DNA of 64,000 nucleotides from Sanguibacter keddieii DSM 10542 (lineage in GTDB: Bacteria; Actinomycetota; Actinomycetes; Actinomycetales; Cellulomonadaceae): positions 3,410,001-3,474,000 of the forward strand of contig NC_013521.1 in the NCBI RefSeq assembly GCF_000024925.1, in the 5' to 3' direction. The notes under the pieces are model-generated. The model was not told the origin of the DNA and ran no database searches. It saw only the letters and a program-made list of their open reading frames with translations. Shown piece by piece: positions 28,267-38,431 of this stretch. Made by a program: the position numbers and the translations under genes. Within the stretch, counting starts at the first letter, position 1. Each line of letters begins with the position of its first letter.

Positions 28267-30018
28267 TCAGACCGCGAACGCCGCGGTCTGGGTACGGAGG
28301 TCGGCCGAGGCCGCCGTGAGCTCGTCGACGGTCTGGCCCATGCGGGCCACGACGTCGGAGGACTGGGAGGCGACGGCCGCGACGGAGCCGATGTGCACGG
28401 CGATCTCGCCGGCGCCCGCGGCAGCCTCAGTGATGCCGCGGCTCATCTCGTTGGTCGTCGCGGTCTGCTCCTCGACGGCCGAGGCGATGGTCATCTGGTA
28501 GTCGCTGATCGTGCGGATGATCCCCGAGATCTCGGAGATGGCCGTGACGGTCGAGCCGGTCTGCGACTGGATCTCGGCGATGCGGCGCGCGACGTCCTCG
28601 GCGGCGCGCCCCGACTCCCCCGCGAGCTCCTTGACCTCGTGCGCGACCACCGCGAAGCCCTTGCCGGCCTCGCCGGCGCGCGCGGCCTCGATGGTCGCGT
28701 TGAGGGCCAGCAGGTTGGTCTGCTCGGCGATGCTCGTGATCGCCTTGACGACGGTGCCGATGGCCTGGGACGACTCCCCGAGCAGCCGCACCGACTCGGC
28801 GGTGGACTCGGAGACCTGGACCGCCTGCGCGGCGACCTTCGCGGCCTCGTCGGCCGAGCCGGCGATCTCGCGGATCGACGCGCCCATCTGCTCCGCGCCG
28901 GCGGCGACGGACTGGATGGTGCGCGAGACCAGCTCGGCGGCCTCGGTCGCGACGGCCGCCTGCGCGCTCGTCGCCTCTGCCCCGCCGGACACCTGGGTGT
29001 TGGCGGCGCCGAGGTCCTCGGCGTTCTGGGCCACAGCGGTCGCGGTGCTCACCACGCCGGTCATGGCGCCGCGCAGGTTGGACACGGCGAGGTCGTAGGA
29101 CTGGGACATCTGCCCGAGCTCGTCGCGGCTGAGCACGTCGACCTCGTGGGTGAGGTCACCGGTCGCGAGGGACTCGAGGGCACCCTGGACGGACCGGATG
29201 CCCGACGTGATGCGTCGCACGACGAGCACCGCGAGCGTCACCGAGAGCCCTGCCCCGACCAGGAAGGACACCCCGAGCACGATGATGGTGCGGGAGACGT
29301 CGGCCTGGGCGTCGTGGAGCACCTCGGCGACCTGGAAGTCGATCTGGCCCTGCGCGAGCAGCAGCGCGCGCCCGGCGCGGTCGGGGTCGGCGGCGACGTC
29401 GGCCGCGAGGGCCTGCTCGACGCCGTCGACGTCGCCGGCCTCGACGAGGGGCAGCACGACGCCGTCGCGGTACGCGGTCCACTCCCCCCACCGGGTGACG
29501 AAGTCCTGCCACTGCTGGGTGCCGGACTGCTCGAAGGTCTCGACGTCGGCGATGAGGCGCTCGACGGTCGTGTCGTTCCAGTCGGAGGAGGTGAGGAGCT
29601 GGGTGCGCAGCGCGTCGTCGGGTGCTGCGGCCGCGCGGCGGACGAGCAGCTGGCTCGTGGCCTGCGCGGCGCGGAGGTCGCCGAGGTCGCCCTGGAGCTC
29701 GCCGGTGAGCGTGTTCACCTGGTCGAGGTGGTCGGCGGCGCGCCCGAGCGCGAGCGCCGCGACGCCTCCGACGGAGGCGAAGACGACGCCCATGACCACG
29801 AGCGACGTGCCGATCTTCACGGCGACGGGACGGTCCCAGAACCACCGGGCACGGGATGCGCGGGGCTCGCGGGCAGAGGGCTTCTCGCCGGGGCGCCCGG
29901 GGGCGGAGGAGCTGGCTGGCCGCTGCTGGGCAGCCGCGCCGTCACGGGGCGCGGTGCCGCTGCGGGGCGCGGGTGTGCTGGCTGTGGTGCGTGCAGGCCT
30001 GGTCGACGTCGTCGTCAT
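28267..30018 (-). CDS. Methyl-accepting chemotaxis protein with periplasmic-type helical sensor
   Basis: A 583-residue receptor. A 65-residue Pro/Ala/Ser/Arg cytoplasmic N-tail precedes TM1 (about 69-91). The extracytoplasmic region of about 150 residues is mostly helical, followed by TM2 (about 240-262), HAMP, and the kinase-control domain with the invariant tip [19 protein letters not shown]. The ATG overlaps the stop of the sugar-binding lipoprotein gene (ATGA), suggesting that this receptor reads out the loaded binding protein. The chain ends FAV, with no xWxxF pentapeptide. Confidence 0.95.
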   Translation of the reverse strand: MTTTSTRPARTTASTPAPRSGTAPRDGAAAQQRPASSSAPGRPGEKPSAREPRASRARWFWDRPVAVKIGTSLVVMGVVFASVGGVAALALGRAADHLDQVNTLTGELQGDLGDLRAAQATSQLLVRRAAAAPDDALRTQLLTSSDWNDTTVERLIADVETFEQSGTQQWQDFVTRWGEWTAYRDGVVLPLVEAGDVDGVEQALAADVAADPDRAGRALLLAQGQIDFQVAEVLHDAQADVSRTIIVLGVSFLVGAGLSVTLAVLVVRRITSGIRSVQGALESLATGDLTHEVDVLSRDELGQMSQSYDLAVSNLRGAMTGVVSTATAVAQNAEDLGAANTQVSGGAEATSAQAAVATEAAELVSRTIQSVAAGAEQMGASIREIAGSADEAAKVAAQAVQVSESTAESVRLLGESSQAIGTVVKAITSIAEQTNLLALNATIEAARAGEAGKGFAVVAHEVKELAGESGRAAEDVARRIAEIQSQTGSTVTAISEISGIIRTISDYQMTIASAVEEQTATTNEMSRGITEAAAGAGEIAVHIGSVAAVASQSSDVVARMGQTVDELTAASADLRTQTAAFAV

Positions 30019-31145
30019 CGCAGGTCCTCCTCGGTGTAGTAGCCGCCGCCGACCAGCAGCGACTCGTAGTTCGTGGCGGTCACCACGACGGGGGCGAGCA
30101 GGTAGGTCGGGACGGTCGTGACACCGTTGTCGTACGAGGTGACGTCGTTGACCTCGGGCGCGGTGCCCTTGAGGAGCGCGTCGCCCATGGCGACGGTGAC
30201 CTCGGCGAGCTGGCGGGTGTCCTTGTAGATGCTCGAGTACTGCTCGCCGGCGATCACGGACTTGATCGACGGCGCCTCGGCGTCCTGCCCGACGACCACG
30301 GGCAGCGGCCGGGCGGCAGTGCCGTAGCCCGCGCCCTTGAGGACGTCGATGATGGCGATCGAGATGCCGTCGTACGGGGACAGGACGCCGTCGATCACCA
30401 GGTCGGTGCCGGAGTACACGCTGTCGAGCAGGCGGGTCATGCGCTCGCCGCCGACCTTGGCGTCCCACGCCTCGATCGCGATGGTCGCGAAGTCCGTCTC
30501 GCCCGACGGCACCTCGAGCACACCCGAGTCCAGGTACGGCTGGAGGACGCTGAAGGCACCCTCGTAGAACACCGTCGCGTTGTTGTCGTCCGACGACCCG
30601 GCGAACACCTCGACCGTGTACGGCCCTTCTTCGCCGGTCGGCTCGCCCGCCTCGTCGAGGACCCCGAGGCCCTGGAGCAGCGAGGTGGCCTGCTGGGTGC
30701 CGACGCGGAAGTTGTCGAAGGTCGCGTAGTAGTCGACGTCCGGTGACTCCCGGATGAGCCGGTCGTAGGCGATGACCGGGATGCCGGCGTCTGCCGCCTG
30801 CGCGAGCTGGTCGGTGAGCGCCGTGCCGTCGATCGACCCGACCACGAGGAGGTCCGCCCCGGCGTCGATCATCGACTGGAGCTGGTCCACCTGGGTGGGG
30901 ACGTCGTTCTCGGCGTACTGCAGGTCGACCTGGTACCCGAGGGCCTCGAGCTGCGCCTTGAGGTTGTCCCCGTCCTCGATCCACCGCAACGACGTGGTCG
31001 TCGGCATCGCGACGCCCACGAGGGAGCCGTCGGCGCCGGCGGCGTCCGTCGAGCATCCTGCGAGGGCGAGCGGTGCGGCGAGGAGCAGCACGACGGCCGG
31101 CGCGATCAGGCGCGACGGCGAGGGTGGGCGGGAGAAGGACATCAT
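30015..31145 (-). CDS. ChvE-like sugar-binding lipoprotein in a chemotaxis operon
   Basis: A 376-residue periplasmic-binding-protein type I fold protein. Signal peptide with lipobox LALAGC puts acylated Cys at residue 31. Segments [31 protein letters not shown] and [19 protein letters not shown] match ChvE/XylF-type sugar-binding proteins. No ABC ATPase or permease is adjacent; instead it lies between two receptor genes, 5 bases after one and overlapping the other. The natural reading is a ligand-binding adaptor for chemotaxis. It may also feed a transporter encoded elsewhere. Confidence 0.88.
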   Translation of the reverse strand: MMSFSRPPSPSRLIAPAVVLLLAAPLALAGCSTDAAGADGSLVGVAMPTTTSLRWIEDGDNLKAQLEALGYQVDLQYAENDVPTQVDQLQSMIDAGADLLVVGSIDGTALTDQLAQAADAGIPVIAYDRLIRESPDVDYYATFDNFRVGTQQATSLLQGLGVLDEAGEPTGEEGPYTVEVFAGSSDDNNATVFYEGAFSVLQPYLDSGVLEVPSGETDFATIAIEAWDAKVGGERMTRLLDSVYSGTDLVIDGVLSPYDGISIAIIDVLKGAGYGTAARPLPVVVGQDAEAPSIKSVIAGEQYSSIYKDTRQLAEVTVAMGDALLKGTAPEVNDVTSYDNGVTTVPTYLLAPVVVTATNYESLLVGGGYYTEEDLR

Positions 31146-31150
31146 CGGCC

Positions 31151-32374
31151 TCAGATCGTGAAGTGGGACACCTGGGACCGGAGGTCCCCGGAGAGGTCGG
31201 CGAGCTCGGTGACCGTGCCGCCGACGGCAGTGAGCACACCGGAGGAGGTGTGCGCGGACTCGGCGACGTCGGTGATCGTCGCGGAGATCTCAGAGGCCCC
31301 GGCAGCGGCGTCGCTGACGGAGCGGGTCATCTCGTTGGTCGTGGCGGTCTGCTCCTCGACCGCCGAGGCGATGGTCAGCTGGTAGTCGTTGATGCTCGCG
31401 ATGATCGACGAGATCTCACCGATCGCCGCGACCGCGGACGTCGTCTGCTCCTGCACCTGCGTGATCCGCCGCGCGATGTCCTCCGCAGCCCGACCCGACT
31501 CCGCAGCCAGGTCCTTGACCTCCGAGGCCACCACCGCGAAGCCCTTGCCCGCCTCACCCGCACGGGCCGCCTCGATCGTCGCGTTCAGCGCCAGCAGGTT
31601 CGTCTGCTCCGCGATGCTCGTGATCACCTTGACCACCGACCCGATCTCCCGCGACGTCTCGCCGAGCGCACCGACGGTCGCCGCGGTCGAGTTGGAGAAG
31701 GTGACGGCCTGGCTCGCGACCTTCGCGGCGTCGTTGGCGTTGGTCGCGATCTCACGGATCGACGCGCCCATCTGCTCGGCTCCGGCGGCGACGGTCTGCA
31801 CGTTGCGCGAGACCTGCTCGGCAGCCGTCGCGGCGACGCCCGCCTGGGTGCTGGTCTGGCTGACGCCCCCGGCCACCTGCGTGTTGGCTGCGGCGAGGTC
31901 GTCGGCCTTGCTGGCCACCGACCCGGCCGCGAGGGCGACCTGGGTGAGGGTGCCGCGCAGCTCGCCGCGGGCGATCTCGAAGGAGTCGACGATCGAGCCG
32001 ACCTCGTCGGAGTCGACGTGGACGGCGGGGTGCGTGAGGTCGCCGGCGGCGAGCTGGTCGATCGAGCCGCGCAGCATCTCGATGCTGCGACGGACCCGGG
32101 CGTTGACCGCGACCGTGAGGACGGTGCAGCAGATCGCGCCGATGACGAAGGCGACGGCGAGCACGGCGAGCGTGCGCGTCGCCTCCTGCTCGGCGGCGGT
32201 CGCGAGCTCTGCCGCGGCGACGGGGTCGGCCTCGGCCGACACGGCCCGCAGGCTCGACGCCGCGCTGCGCAGGGCCAGGGCACCGAGCCCGCCGACGACC
32301 GCGAAGACCGCCCCCATGAGCACCAGCGGTGCCGAGAACTTCACGCCGACGGGACGGTTCCAGAACCACTGCAT
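31151..32374 (-). CDS. Methyl-accepting chemotaxis protein with minimal sensor
   Basis: A 407-residue receptor, short for the family. TM1 (about 13-34) and TM2 (about 70-92) are separated by only about 35 residues, so almost no ligand-binding domain exists. HAMP and a full signalling domain with [19 protein letters not shown] follow. It may sense through a partner, for example the lipoprotein encoded 5 bases downstream, or through the membrane. ATG 32374 with AGGAG upstream is chosen over an earlier in-frame start at 32482. A sigma-28-like promoter lies at 32439-32469. Confidence 0.93.
   Translation of the reverse strand: MQWFWNRPVGVKFSAPLVLMGAVFAVVGGLGALALRSAASSLRAVSAEADPVAAAELATAAEQEATRTLAVLAVAFVIGAICCTVLTVAVNARVRRSIEMLRGSIDQLAAGDLTHPAVHVDSDEVGSIVDSFEIARGELRGTLTQVALAAGSVASKADDLAAANTQVAGGVSQTSTQAGVAATAAEQVSRNVQTVAAGAEQMGASIREIATNANDAAKVASQAVTFSNSTAATVGALGETSREIGSVVKVITSIAEQTNLLALNATIEAARAGEAGKGFAVVASEVKDLAAESGRAAEDIARRITQVQEQTTSAVAAIGEISSIIASINDYQLTIASAVEEQTATTNEMTRSVSDAAAGASEISATITDVAESAHTSSGVLTAVGGTVTELADLSGDLRSQVSHFTI
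31328..31666. repeat. Conversion tract shared with 32681-33019
   Basis: Positions 31328-31549 are identical base for base to 32681-32902 (222 bp), and the similarity continues with few mismatches to 31666/33019. Both encode the signalling tip of neighbouring receptors. Identity at silent sites points to recent gene conversion or duplication. Confidence 0.85.
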
Positions 32375-32438
32375 CGTTCTCAACTCCTGCTGTGTGACGG
32401 GGCCGCGCAGGACTGCGCGGCCCGGACGGCTTCTCTCC

Positions 32439-32469
32439 CTATCGGCACGCGCGTGCCATGTGTGAGAGG
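32439..32469 (-). promoter_or_regulatory. Sigma-28-like promoter of the receptor/cheBR operon
   Basis: CTCA (32466-32463), 16 bases, then GCCGATAG (32446-32439). It would drive the operon from the minimal receptor through the last cheX-like gene. Confidence 0.65.
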
Positions 32470-32503
32470 ACCCGAGGAGCATCTGCGGCGGGGAGTCTCG
32501 CCC

Positions 32504-34126
32504 TCAGACCGTGAAGGTCCGGACCTGCGTGCGCAGCTCCGCCGAGGTCTGGGCGAGCCCGTCGACGGTCTCGGTCATCTGCCCCACGGTGACGGTCGAC
32601 TCGGCCGCGGCCGCGGCGACACCGGTGATGTTCGCGGCGATCTCGCCGGCCCCGGTCGCCGCCTCGGTCACCGAGCGCGACATCTCGTTGGTCGTGGCGG
32701 TCTGCTCCTCGACCGCCGAGGCGATGGTCAGCTGGTAGTCGTTGATGCTCGCGATGATCGACGAGATCTCACCGATCGCCGCGACCGCGGACGTCGTCTG
32801 CTCCTGCACCTGCGTGATCCGCCGCGCGATGTCCTCCGCAGCCCGACCCGACTCCGCAGCCAGGTCCTTGACCTCCGAGGCCACCACCGCGAAGCCCTTG
32901 CCGGCCTCGCCGGCACGGGCCGCCTCGATCGTCGCGTTCAGGGCCAGCAGGTTCGTCTGCTCCGCGATGCTCGTGATCACCTTGACCACCGACCCGATCT
33001 CCCGCGACGTCTCGCCGAGGTCGTTGATGGCGGCGGCTGTGGCGGTCGAGAACTCGACCGCCTGCCCGGCGACCTTCGCGGCCTCGTTGGCGTTGGTCGC
33101 GATCTCACGGATCGACGCGCCCATCTCCTCCGCGCCGGCGGCGACGGTCTGCACGTTGCGCGAGACCTGCTCGGCCGCGGCGGCGACGACGCCGGCCTGC
33201 GCGCTCGTCTCCTCGGCACCTGCGGCGACCTGGGAGCTGGAGGAGGCGAGGTGCTCCGCGGCGGAGGCGAGGACGTCGCTCGAGCCGACGACCCCGGCGA
33301 GCAGCGCGGCGATCGAGCGCTGCGCGTCCCCGAGGGACCGTGCCATGTCGCCGATCTCGTCGGCGCTCGAGACGTCGGGGATCCGGGTGAGGTCGCCGAC
33401 CGCGAGGGCGTCGAGGGCCTCGTTGACCTCGTGGGCGGACCGCTTCACGCGGCGGCCGAGGGCCAGGCTCAGCGTGACGACGACGGCCAGCCCGAGCAGG
33501 ACGGCGGCGACGACGATCGCGCCGTTGCGGGTCCGGGCGCTCGACATGTCGTCGTGGAGGGCGTCCGCGCGCCCGGTGAGGGACTCGCCGAGCTCGGCCG
33601 TCTGGCTCGTGATCGCGTAGTACTGCTCGTACCCGGCGCCCACGACCAGCGCGTCTGCCTCGACCTTCGAGGCCTCGGTCCCGTCCTCGTACAGCGCGAC
33701 GACCTGGTCGTCGACGGCCTCGAAGGCGTCCCAGCTGGAGGTGATGTCCTCGAAGGTCGCGAGCTCGGTGGGCGTCATGCTCTCCGTGTCGACCGCGTCG
33801 AGGAGGGAGCGGAGCTCCCCGATCGAGGTGAGGAACCCTGCCCTGTTGCCGGAGTCGGGTGCGACGGCGGCCTGCGGGCCCAGGGTGCTCGCGTCCCACG
33901 CGTAGGCGACCTGCCAGCCCGAGACGTCGGAGTTGTAGCGGGAGACCTCGGCCACCTGCAGGCGGAGCGCGTCGAGGCGGACGATCTGGTCGTTGGAGTC
34001 CTGCGAGGACGTGAGCCCGGCCCAGCCGGCGGAGGCGACCGCCACGGCGACGAGCATGCCCACGGCACCGACGGACAGGATCTTGGCGCGCAGGTCGTAG
34101 CGCGGACGGGTCTTCACGGCGGTCAT
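32504..34126 (-). CDS. Methyl-accepting chemotaxis protein
   Basis: A 540-residue receptor with TM1 near 14-36, an extracytoplasmic sensor of about 165 residues, TM2 near 203-225, HAMP and signalling domain. The signalling tip DNA is nearly identical to that of the downstream receptor (see repeat at 31328-31666). Its own sigma-28-like promoter lies at 34208-34238. The sensor does not match a named family by eye. The C-terminus is [10 protein letters not shown]. Confidence 0.95.
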   Translation of the reverse strand: MTAVKTRPRYDLRAKILSVGAVGMLVAVAVASAGWAGLTSSQDSNDQIVRLDALRLQVAEVSRYNSDVSGWQVAYAWDASTLGPQAAVAPDSGNRAGFLTSIGELRSLLDAVDTESMTPTELATFEDITSSWDAFEAVDDQVVALYEDGTEASKVEADALVVGAGYEQYYAITSQTAELGESLTGRADALHDDMSSARTRNGAIVVAAVLLGLAVVVTLSLALGRRVKRSAHEVNEALDALAVGDLTRIPDVSSADEIGDMARSLGDAQRSIAALLAGVVGSSDVLASAAEHLASSSSQVAAGAEETSAQAGVVAAAAEQVSRNVQTVAAGAEEMGASIREIATNANEAAKVAGQAVEFSTATAAAINDLGETSREIGSVVKVITSIAEQTNLLALNATIEAARAGEAGKGFAVVASEVKDLAAESGRAAEDIARRITQVQEQTTSAVAAIGEISSIIASINDYQLTIASAVEEQTATTNEMSRSVTEAATGAGEIAANITGVAAAAAESTVTVGQMTETVDGLAQTSAELRTQVRTFTV

Positions 34127-34207
34127 GGGTGCTCCTGGGGCAGACGGGTGGTACCGGCTCGCTCCCCCTGCGGCCGTCTGTATCTCTCACGACGGCCAGC
34201 GCACCTC

Positions 34208-34238
34208 TCATCGGCCGCAGGTCGCGGTTGCTGAGGGG
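34208..34238 (-). promoter_or_regulatory. Sigma-28-like promoter of a receptor gene
   Basis: CTCA (34235-34232), 16 bases, then GCCGATGA (34215-34208), about 80 bases before the start codon at 34126. Confidence 0.65.
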
Positions 34239-34333
34239 TCTGCGACCCCGGAGCGCCGTGCGCGGCGGGCCGGACCGCGGCTCCGCGGCGTGCGCGACGG
34301 CTCCCCCCGGGGCCGCCGCGCGCGCCGGGTGCG

Positions 34334-35956
34334 TCAGTAGACGAAGCGCGCGACCCGTTCGCGCAGGTCAGACGACATCATGGCGAGCTCCTGGACCGCC
34401 GTGCCCATCTGGGCGACGACGTCGGACGCCGTCCCGGCGGCAGTCGCGACCCCGACGATGTTCTGCGCGATCTCACCCGACCCGGTGGCCGCCTCGGTGA
34501 CCGAGCGCGACATCTCGGTGGTCGTGGCCGTCTGCTCCTCGACCGCCGACGCGATGGTCAGCTGGTAGTCGTTGATGGTGGCGATGATCTCGCCGATGCC
34601 GGAGATCGCCGCGACCGCGGACTCCGTCTGGGTGCGGTTCACGTCGATCCGTCGCGCGATGTCCTCCGCGGCGCGGGCGGACTCGGCTGCGAGGTCCTTG
34701 ACCTCGGAGGCCACCACCGCGAAGCCCTTGCCGGCCTCGCCGGCACGGGCAGCCTCGATGGTCGCGTTGAGGGCGAGCAGGTTGGTCTGCTCCGCGATGC
34801 TCGTGATGACCTTGACGACCGCGCCGATCTCCTGGCTCGAGGTGCCGAGCTCGACGACCGTCGCGCGGGTGCGCTCGGACTGCTCGACCGCCTCGTTCGA
34901 CGCGCGGGCGGCCTCGTTGGCGTTCTGCGAGATCTCCCGGATCGACGCGCCCATCTGCTCGGCGCCCGCCGCGACCGTCTGGACGTTGCGGGACACCTGC
35001 TCGGCGGCTGCCGCGACCACGCCCGCCTGGACGCTGGTCTCCTCCGAGCCGGCGGCGACCTGGGTGGTCGAGGCCGACATCTCCTCGGCGGCCGCCGCGA
35101 CGGTCCCGGCCGTCGCGACGACGCCCGACACGAGCTCGCGCAGGTTGGTCTGGGCGGTGGTCAGCGACCCGGCCATCTGCCCGAGCTCGTCGCGCGAGTC
35201 GACACCGGTGGGGTGCGTGAGGTCGCCGTCGCCGAGCGCGACGATGGTGGACTGCACCTTGCGCAGGTTGCCGACGATCGAGCGGACGAGGGTGACCGCG
35301 ACGAGGGCGGCGAGCAGCGCTGCGACGATGCCGGCGACGATCATCGAGACGATCGCGGTACGGGCGGTCGAGGTGGACTCGGCGACCGACTGCGCGGCGC
35401 TCTCGTCGACCGCGTCGATGATCTCCTGGAGGGCGGTGGTCACCTCGGAGGTGATCGGTCGTACCTGCTCGAGGTAGGCGTCGTGGTACTCGATCGCCCC
35501 GTCCTCGGCGAACGGCGCGATGACCTGGAAGGCCGCCTGGTAGCGGCTGTAGGCGTCGGTCAGCGCCGCGAAGGCCGCGTCGTCGAGGACGTAGGGCTCG
35601 TAGGCCGCCATGCTCGCGAGGGCGTCGGTGTCGAAGCCCTCCATCTCCTGGAGGACCGTCACCTGGTCCTCGGGGGTGCTCATGCCGTACTCGAGCACCC
35701 GGGCGCGGCTCGCCTGGAACCAGCGCTGGACGCTGTTGAGGTCGGCCTGCGGGGCGATGGCCTCGCGGTTGAGGGTCTGCGTCTGCTGGTCGAGGGTGAG
35801 GATCCGCTGCGCGCCGACCGTGGTGATCATCGCGGTCAGCAGGATCACGATCCCGAAGCCGAGCCCGATGCGGACGGCGACCGGCAGGTCGGCGAGACGA
35901 CGACGGCGAGGCGCCGGGCTCGGGGCAGACGGGTGGGCGGGCGAGGGCGCAGACAT
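34334..35956 (-). CDS. Methyl-accepting chemotaxis protein
   Basis: A 540-residue receptor. After a Pro/Ser/Arg N-tail, TM1 is near 30-50, the helical sensor of about 150 residues contains [18 protein letters not shown] and TM2 is near 200-222. HAMP and the methyl-accepting domain follow, with [19 protein letters not shown] at the tip. The sensor looks like a four-helix bundle. A 136-bp stretch is identical to the next upstream receptor gene. Its promoter candidate is at 36020-36050. Confidence 0.95.
   Translation of the reverse strand: MSAPSPAHPSAPSPAPRRRRLADLPVAVRIGLGFGIVILLTAMITTVGAQRILTLDQQTQTLNREAIAPQADLNSVQRWFQASRARVLEYGMSTPEDQVTVLQEMEGFDTDALASMAAYEPYVLDDAAFAALTDAYSRYQAAFQVIAPFAEDGAIEYHDAYLEQVRPITSEVTTALQEIIDAVDESAAQSVAESTSTARTAIVSMIVAGIVAALLAALVAVTLVRSIVGNLRKVQSTIVALGDGDLTHPTGVDSRDELGQMAGSLTTAQTNLRELVSGVVATAGTVAAAAEEMSASTTQVAAGSEETSVQAGVVAAAAEQVSRNVQTVAAGAEQMGASIREISQNANEAARASNEAVEQSERTRATVVELGTSSQEIGAVVKVITSIAEQTNLLALNATIEAARAGEAGKGFAVVASEVKDLAAESARAAEDIARRIDVNRTQTESAVAAISGIGEIIATINDYQLTIASAVEEQTATTTEMSRSVTEAATGSGEIAQNIVGVATAAGTASDVVAQMGTAVQELAMMSSDLRERVARFVY
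34716..34851. repeat. 136-bp tract identical to 36592-36727
   Basis: Both copies encode the signalling tip of adjacent receptors and are identical at every base, including silent positions. Outside the tract the genes diverge quickly. Confidence 0.85.
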
Positions 35957-36019
35957 GGTGCTCCTGTGGCAGGGGGACGTGGCGGGAGCGCGCGACGCGC
36001 TCGGCGCCGGGCACCCCTC

Positions 36020-36050
36020 TCATCGGCAGGATCCTGCGGAAGATGAAGGG
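36020..36050 (-). promoter_or_regulatory. Sigma-28-like promoter of a receptor gene
   Basis: TTCA (36047-36044) replaces CTCA here, then 16 bases and GCCGATGA (36027-36020), about 65 bases before the start at 35956. Confidence 0.55.
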
Positions 36051-36209
36051 TCGGCGGCGCACCTCACACCCGCCTCGTGCCCGGGCTGGACGGGCGTGAC
36101 CGGCCCCGGACGCACGACGAGGCCCCTCCGTCGTCCGCGCGGAGGGGCCTCGTGTGCCTTGACCTGCGCAGACACCCGGTGAGGTGCCGGTCGCGCCGGT
36201 CGGCTGCCG

Positions 36210-37898
36210 TCAGTACCGGAAGGTCGAGACCTTCGAGTGGAGCTCCGACGCGATCCCGGCGAGGTCGTCGACACGACCGCCGAGGTCGGCGATCGCGATG
36301 TTCGAGACCTCGGCGGTCTGCGCGACGCCGGCCGCGTTGGACGCGATCTCGCCCGAGCCGGTGGCGGCCTCGGTCACCGAGCGCGACATCTCGTTGGTCG
36401 TGGCGGTCTGCTCCTCGACCGCCGAGGCGATGGTCAGCTGGTAGTCGTTGATGCTCGCGATGATCGACGAGATCTCGGCGATGGCGTCGACGGCCGAGCG
36501 GGTGTCGACCTGGATCGCCTCGACGCGCCGGGCGATGTCCTCGGTCGCCTTGGCGGTCTCCTGGGCGAGGTCCTTGACCTCGGAGGCCACGACCGCGAAG
36601 CCCTTGCCGGCCTCGCCGGCACGGGCAGCCTCGATGGTCGCGTTGAGGGCGAGCAGGTTGGTCTGCTCCGCGATGCTCGTGATGACCTTGACGACCGCGC
36701 CGATCTCCTGGCTCGAGGTGCCGAGCTTGGCGACCGTGTCGTTCGTGGCAGCGGCCACGGTCGTCGCGGAGTGCGCGACCTTCGCGGCCTCGTTGGCGTT
36801 GGTGGCGATCTCGCGGATGGACGCGCCCATCTGCTCGGCGCCCGCGGCGACCGTCTGGACGTTGCGGGAGACCTGCTCCGCCGCGGCGGCGACCACGCCG
36901 ATCTGCGCGCTCGACTCCTCCGAGCCGGTCGTCACCTGGGTGGCCCCGGCGCGCATGTCCTGCGCCGCGTCCGAGACGTTGCGGGCCGAGTCGGCCACCC
37001 CGCCGAGCACGTCGCGCAGGCTGCGCTGCGCGGTGACGAGCGCGCTCGCCATCGCACCGATCTCGTCGCGCGACGTGACGTGCGGCTCGACCGTGAGGTC
37101 GCCCTCGGCGAGCGCCTCGAGCGACCGCTGCACGGCGACCGTCGACCGGGTGATCGCCCGGGCGATGAGGATCCCGGTGGTGGCCCCGGCCGCGATCCCG
37201 AGGAGGCTCACGACGATGATGACGACCAGGCCGGAGTTTCCCGTGGAACGGGCCGTGTCGGCCAGCCCGGTGCTGTATGCCTCGGTCTCCGCCGCGCCCG
37301 CGTCGAGGTCGACGAGGTACTCGTCGATGAGCGGCTGGGACACCCGCGTGATGATCGCCTCGTACTTGGTGCGGTCGACCGAACGGGCGGCGGGGATGAT
37401 CTGGGCGTCGCGCACGTCGCGCCACTCGAGGAACTTGTCGATCCCGACGATCGCGCTGGAGCCGTCCTGGAACAGCGCCGCGCGGAGCTCGGCGATCGCC
37501 ACGTCCGTCTCGTCGTCGTTCTCGGCCTGCTTGTCGAGCCACTCGTTGACCCGGTTCTGGCTCGACGCCGCGGCGATCTGCGCGACGATGAGCCGCGCCT
37601 TGAGCTGGCCCTGGTGGATCTTGTTGAGCGGCACCACGATGTCCGACTGGACGACCGCGAGCTGGTTCGCGTCGTCCGAGATGGACCGGGTGGTGGTCAC
37701 CGCGACCGCACCGATGATGACGATGACGAGCACGAAGGCGCCGATGATCGCCCCGATGCGCTGCATCAGGCCGAGGCGCACCCCGCGGACCCCCGCCCCG
37801 CGCCGCTGAGCGGCGGGCTCAGCGGCGGCGGGAGCGTCGGTCTCGAGGGGCCCCTCAGGGGTCTCGGTCTCGCGGTGGTCGGACGTCAGGGCGGTCAT
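36210..37898 (-). CDS. Methyl-accepting chemotaxis protein
   Basis: A 562-residue receptor with a 45-residue cytoplasmic N-tail, TM1 near 47-70, an extracytoplasmic sensor of about 140 residues, TM2 near 213-235, HAMP and the signalling domain. It is the first receptor after cheW and has no clear sigma-28-like promoter of its own, so it is probably read from the cheA promoter despite the hairpin at 37930-37957. The C-terminus is [10 protein letters not shown]. Confidence 0.95.
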   Translation of the reverse strand: MTALTSDHRETETPEGPLETDAPAAAEPAAQRRGAGVRGVRLGLMQRIGAIIGAFVLVIVIIGAVAVTTTRSISDDANQLAVVQSDIVVPLNKIHQGQLKARLIVAQIAAASSQNRVNEWLDKQAENDDETDVAIAELRAALFQDGSSAIVGIDKFLEWRDVRDAQIIPAARSVDRTKYEAIITRVSQPLIDEYLVDLDAGAAETEAYSTGLADTARSTGNSGLVVIIVVSLLGIAAGATTGILIARAITRSTVAVQRSLEALAEGDLTVEPHVTSRDEIGAMASALVTAQRSLRDVLGGVADSARNVSDAAQDMRAGATQVTTGSEESSAQIGVVAAAAEQVSRNVQTVAAGAEQMGASIREIATNANEAAKVAHSATTVAAATNDTVAKLGTSSQEIGAVVKVITSIAEQTNLLALNATIEAARAGEAGKGFAVVASEVKDLAQETAKATEDIARRVEAIQVDTRSAVDAIAEISSIIASINDYQLTIASAVEEQTATTNEMSRSVTEAATGSGEIASNAAGVAQTAEVSNIAIADLGGRVDDLAGIASELHSKVSTFRY

Positions 37899-37929
37899 GG
37901 TGCCTCTTCCGGGTCGACGGGCGTGCCGT

Positions 37930-37957
37930 CGGGCCGAGAGAGACCCTCGTCGGCCCG
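37930..37957 (-). terminator. Hairpin between cheW and the next receptor gene
   Basis: CGGGCCGA pairs with TCGGCCCG (8 bp, 12-base loop) in the 113-base gap. It is probably a partial terminator or RNA-stabilising hairpin, reducing receptor expression relative to cheA-cheW. Confidence 0.4.
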
Positions 37958-38011
37958 TGTGCGGTCAGCAGCGGTCAGGTGCTGGGTCGTGCGGTGGTGC
38001 TGGCCCTCGCC

Positions 38012-38431
38012 TCAGGCGGCGAGGGCGGCGTCGACGTCGAGCGTCAGCAGCAGCCCCTGGTCGAGCTTGAAGGCGCCGGTGATGAGCTCACGGCTCTGAG
38101 CACCGAGCGTCTCCGGGGGCGACTCGAACTGCTCCTCGTCGAGGGTGAGCACCTCGCCCACCTCGTCGACGAGCAGGCTGATCGAGTCGTCTGCGACCTC
38201 GACGACCACCATCATCGACTCGGCGTCGGCCGCCAGGGCCTCGAGGCCGAGCCGCGGGCGCAGGTCGACCGTCATGACCACCTGTCCGCGCAGGTTCACC
38301 AGGCCGGCGATGCCGACCGGGGCGAGCGGGACGGGTGTGCGGGCGTGGTGCCCGAGCGTCTCCGAGATCCGCATGACCTCGACGCCGTAGAGCGCCTCGC
38401 CGATGCGGAACGTCACGTACTGGGTCGACAT
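38012..38431 (-). CDS. cheW: Chemotaxis coupling protein CheW
   Basis: A 139-residue single CheW domain that links receptors to the kinase CheA. Opening MSTQYVTFRIGEALYGVEV, the GLVNLRGQVVMTVDLRPRLGL core and VDEVGEVL are typical. Its ATG overlaps the cheA stop (TGATG), ensuring matched amounts of the two proteins. Confidence 0.96.
   Translation of the reverse strand: MSTQYVTFRIGEALYGVEVMRISETLGHHARTPVPLAPVGIAGLVNLRGQVVMTVDLRPRLGLEALAADAESMMVVVEVADDSISLLVDEVGEVLTLDEEQFESPPETLGAQSRELITGAFKLDQGLLLTLDVDAALAA

Noticed and set aside
31073-34234. A 1053-codon plus-strand open frame over the receptor genes
   Set aside because: It is antisense to two receptors and part of a third gene, repeats RR/LL/DRRD patterns and has no recognisable domain. 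The minus-strand receptors are certain.
36064-37542. A long minus-strand open frame within a receptor gene
   Set aside because: Alternate frame of the receptor at 36210-37898, Arg/Gly-rich and without motifs.
37940-37960. GCCGACGA resembling the sigma-28-like -10 box ahead of the first receptor after cheW
   Set aside because: No CTCA lies 16 bases upstream, and the sequence is one arm of a hairpin.
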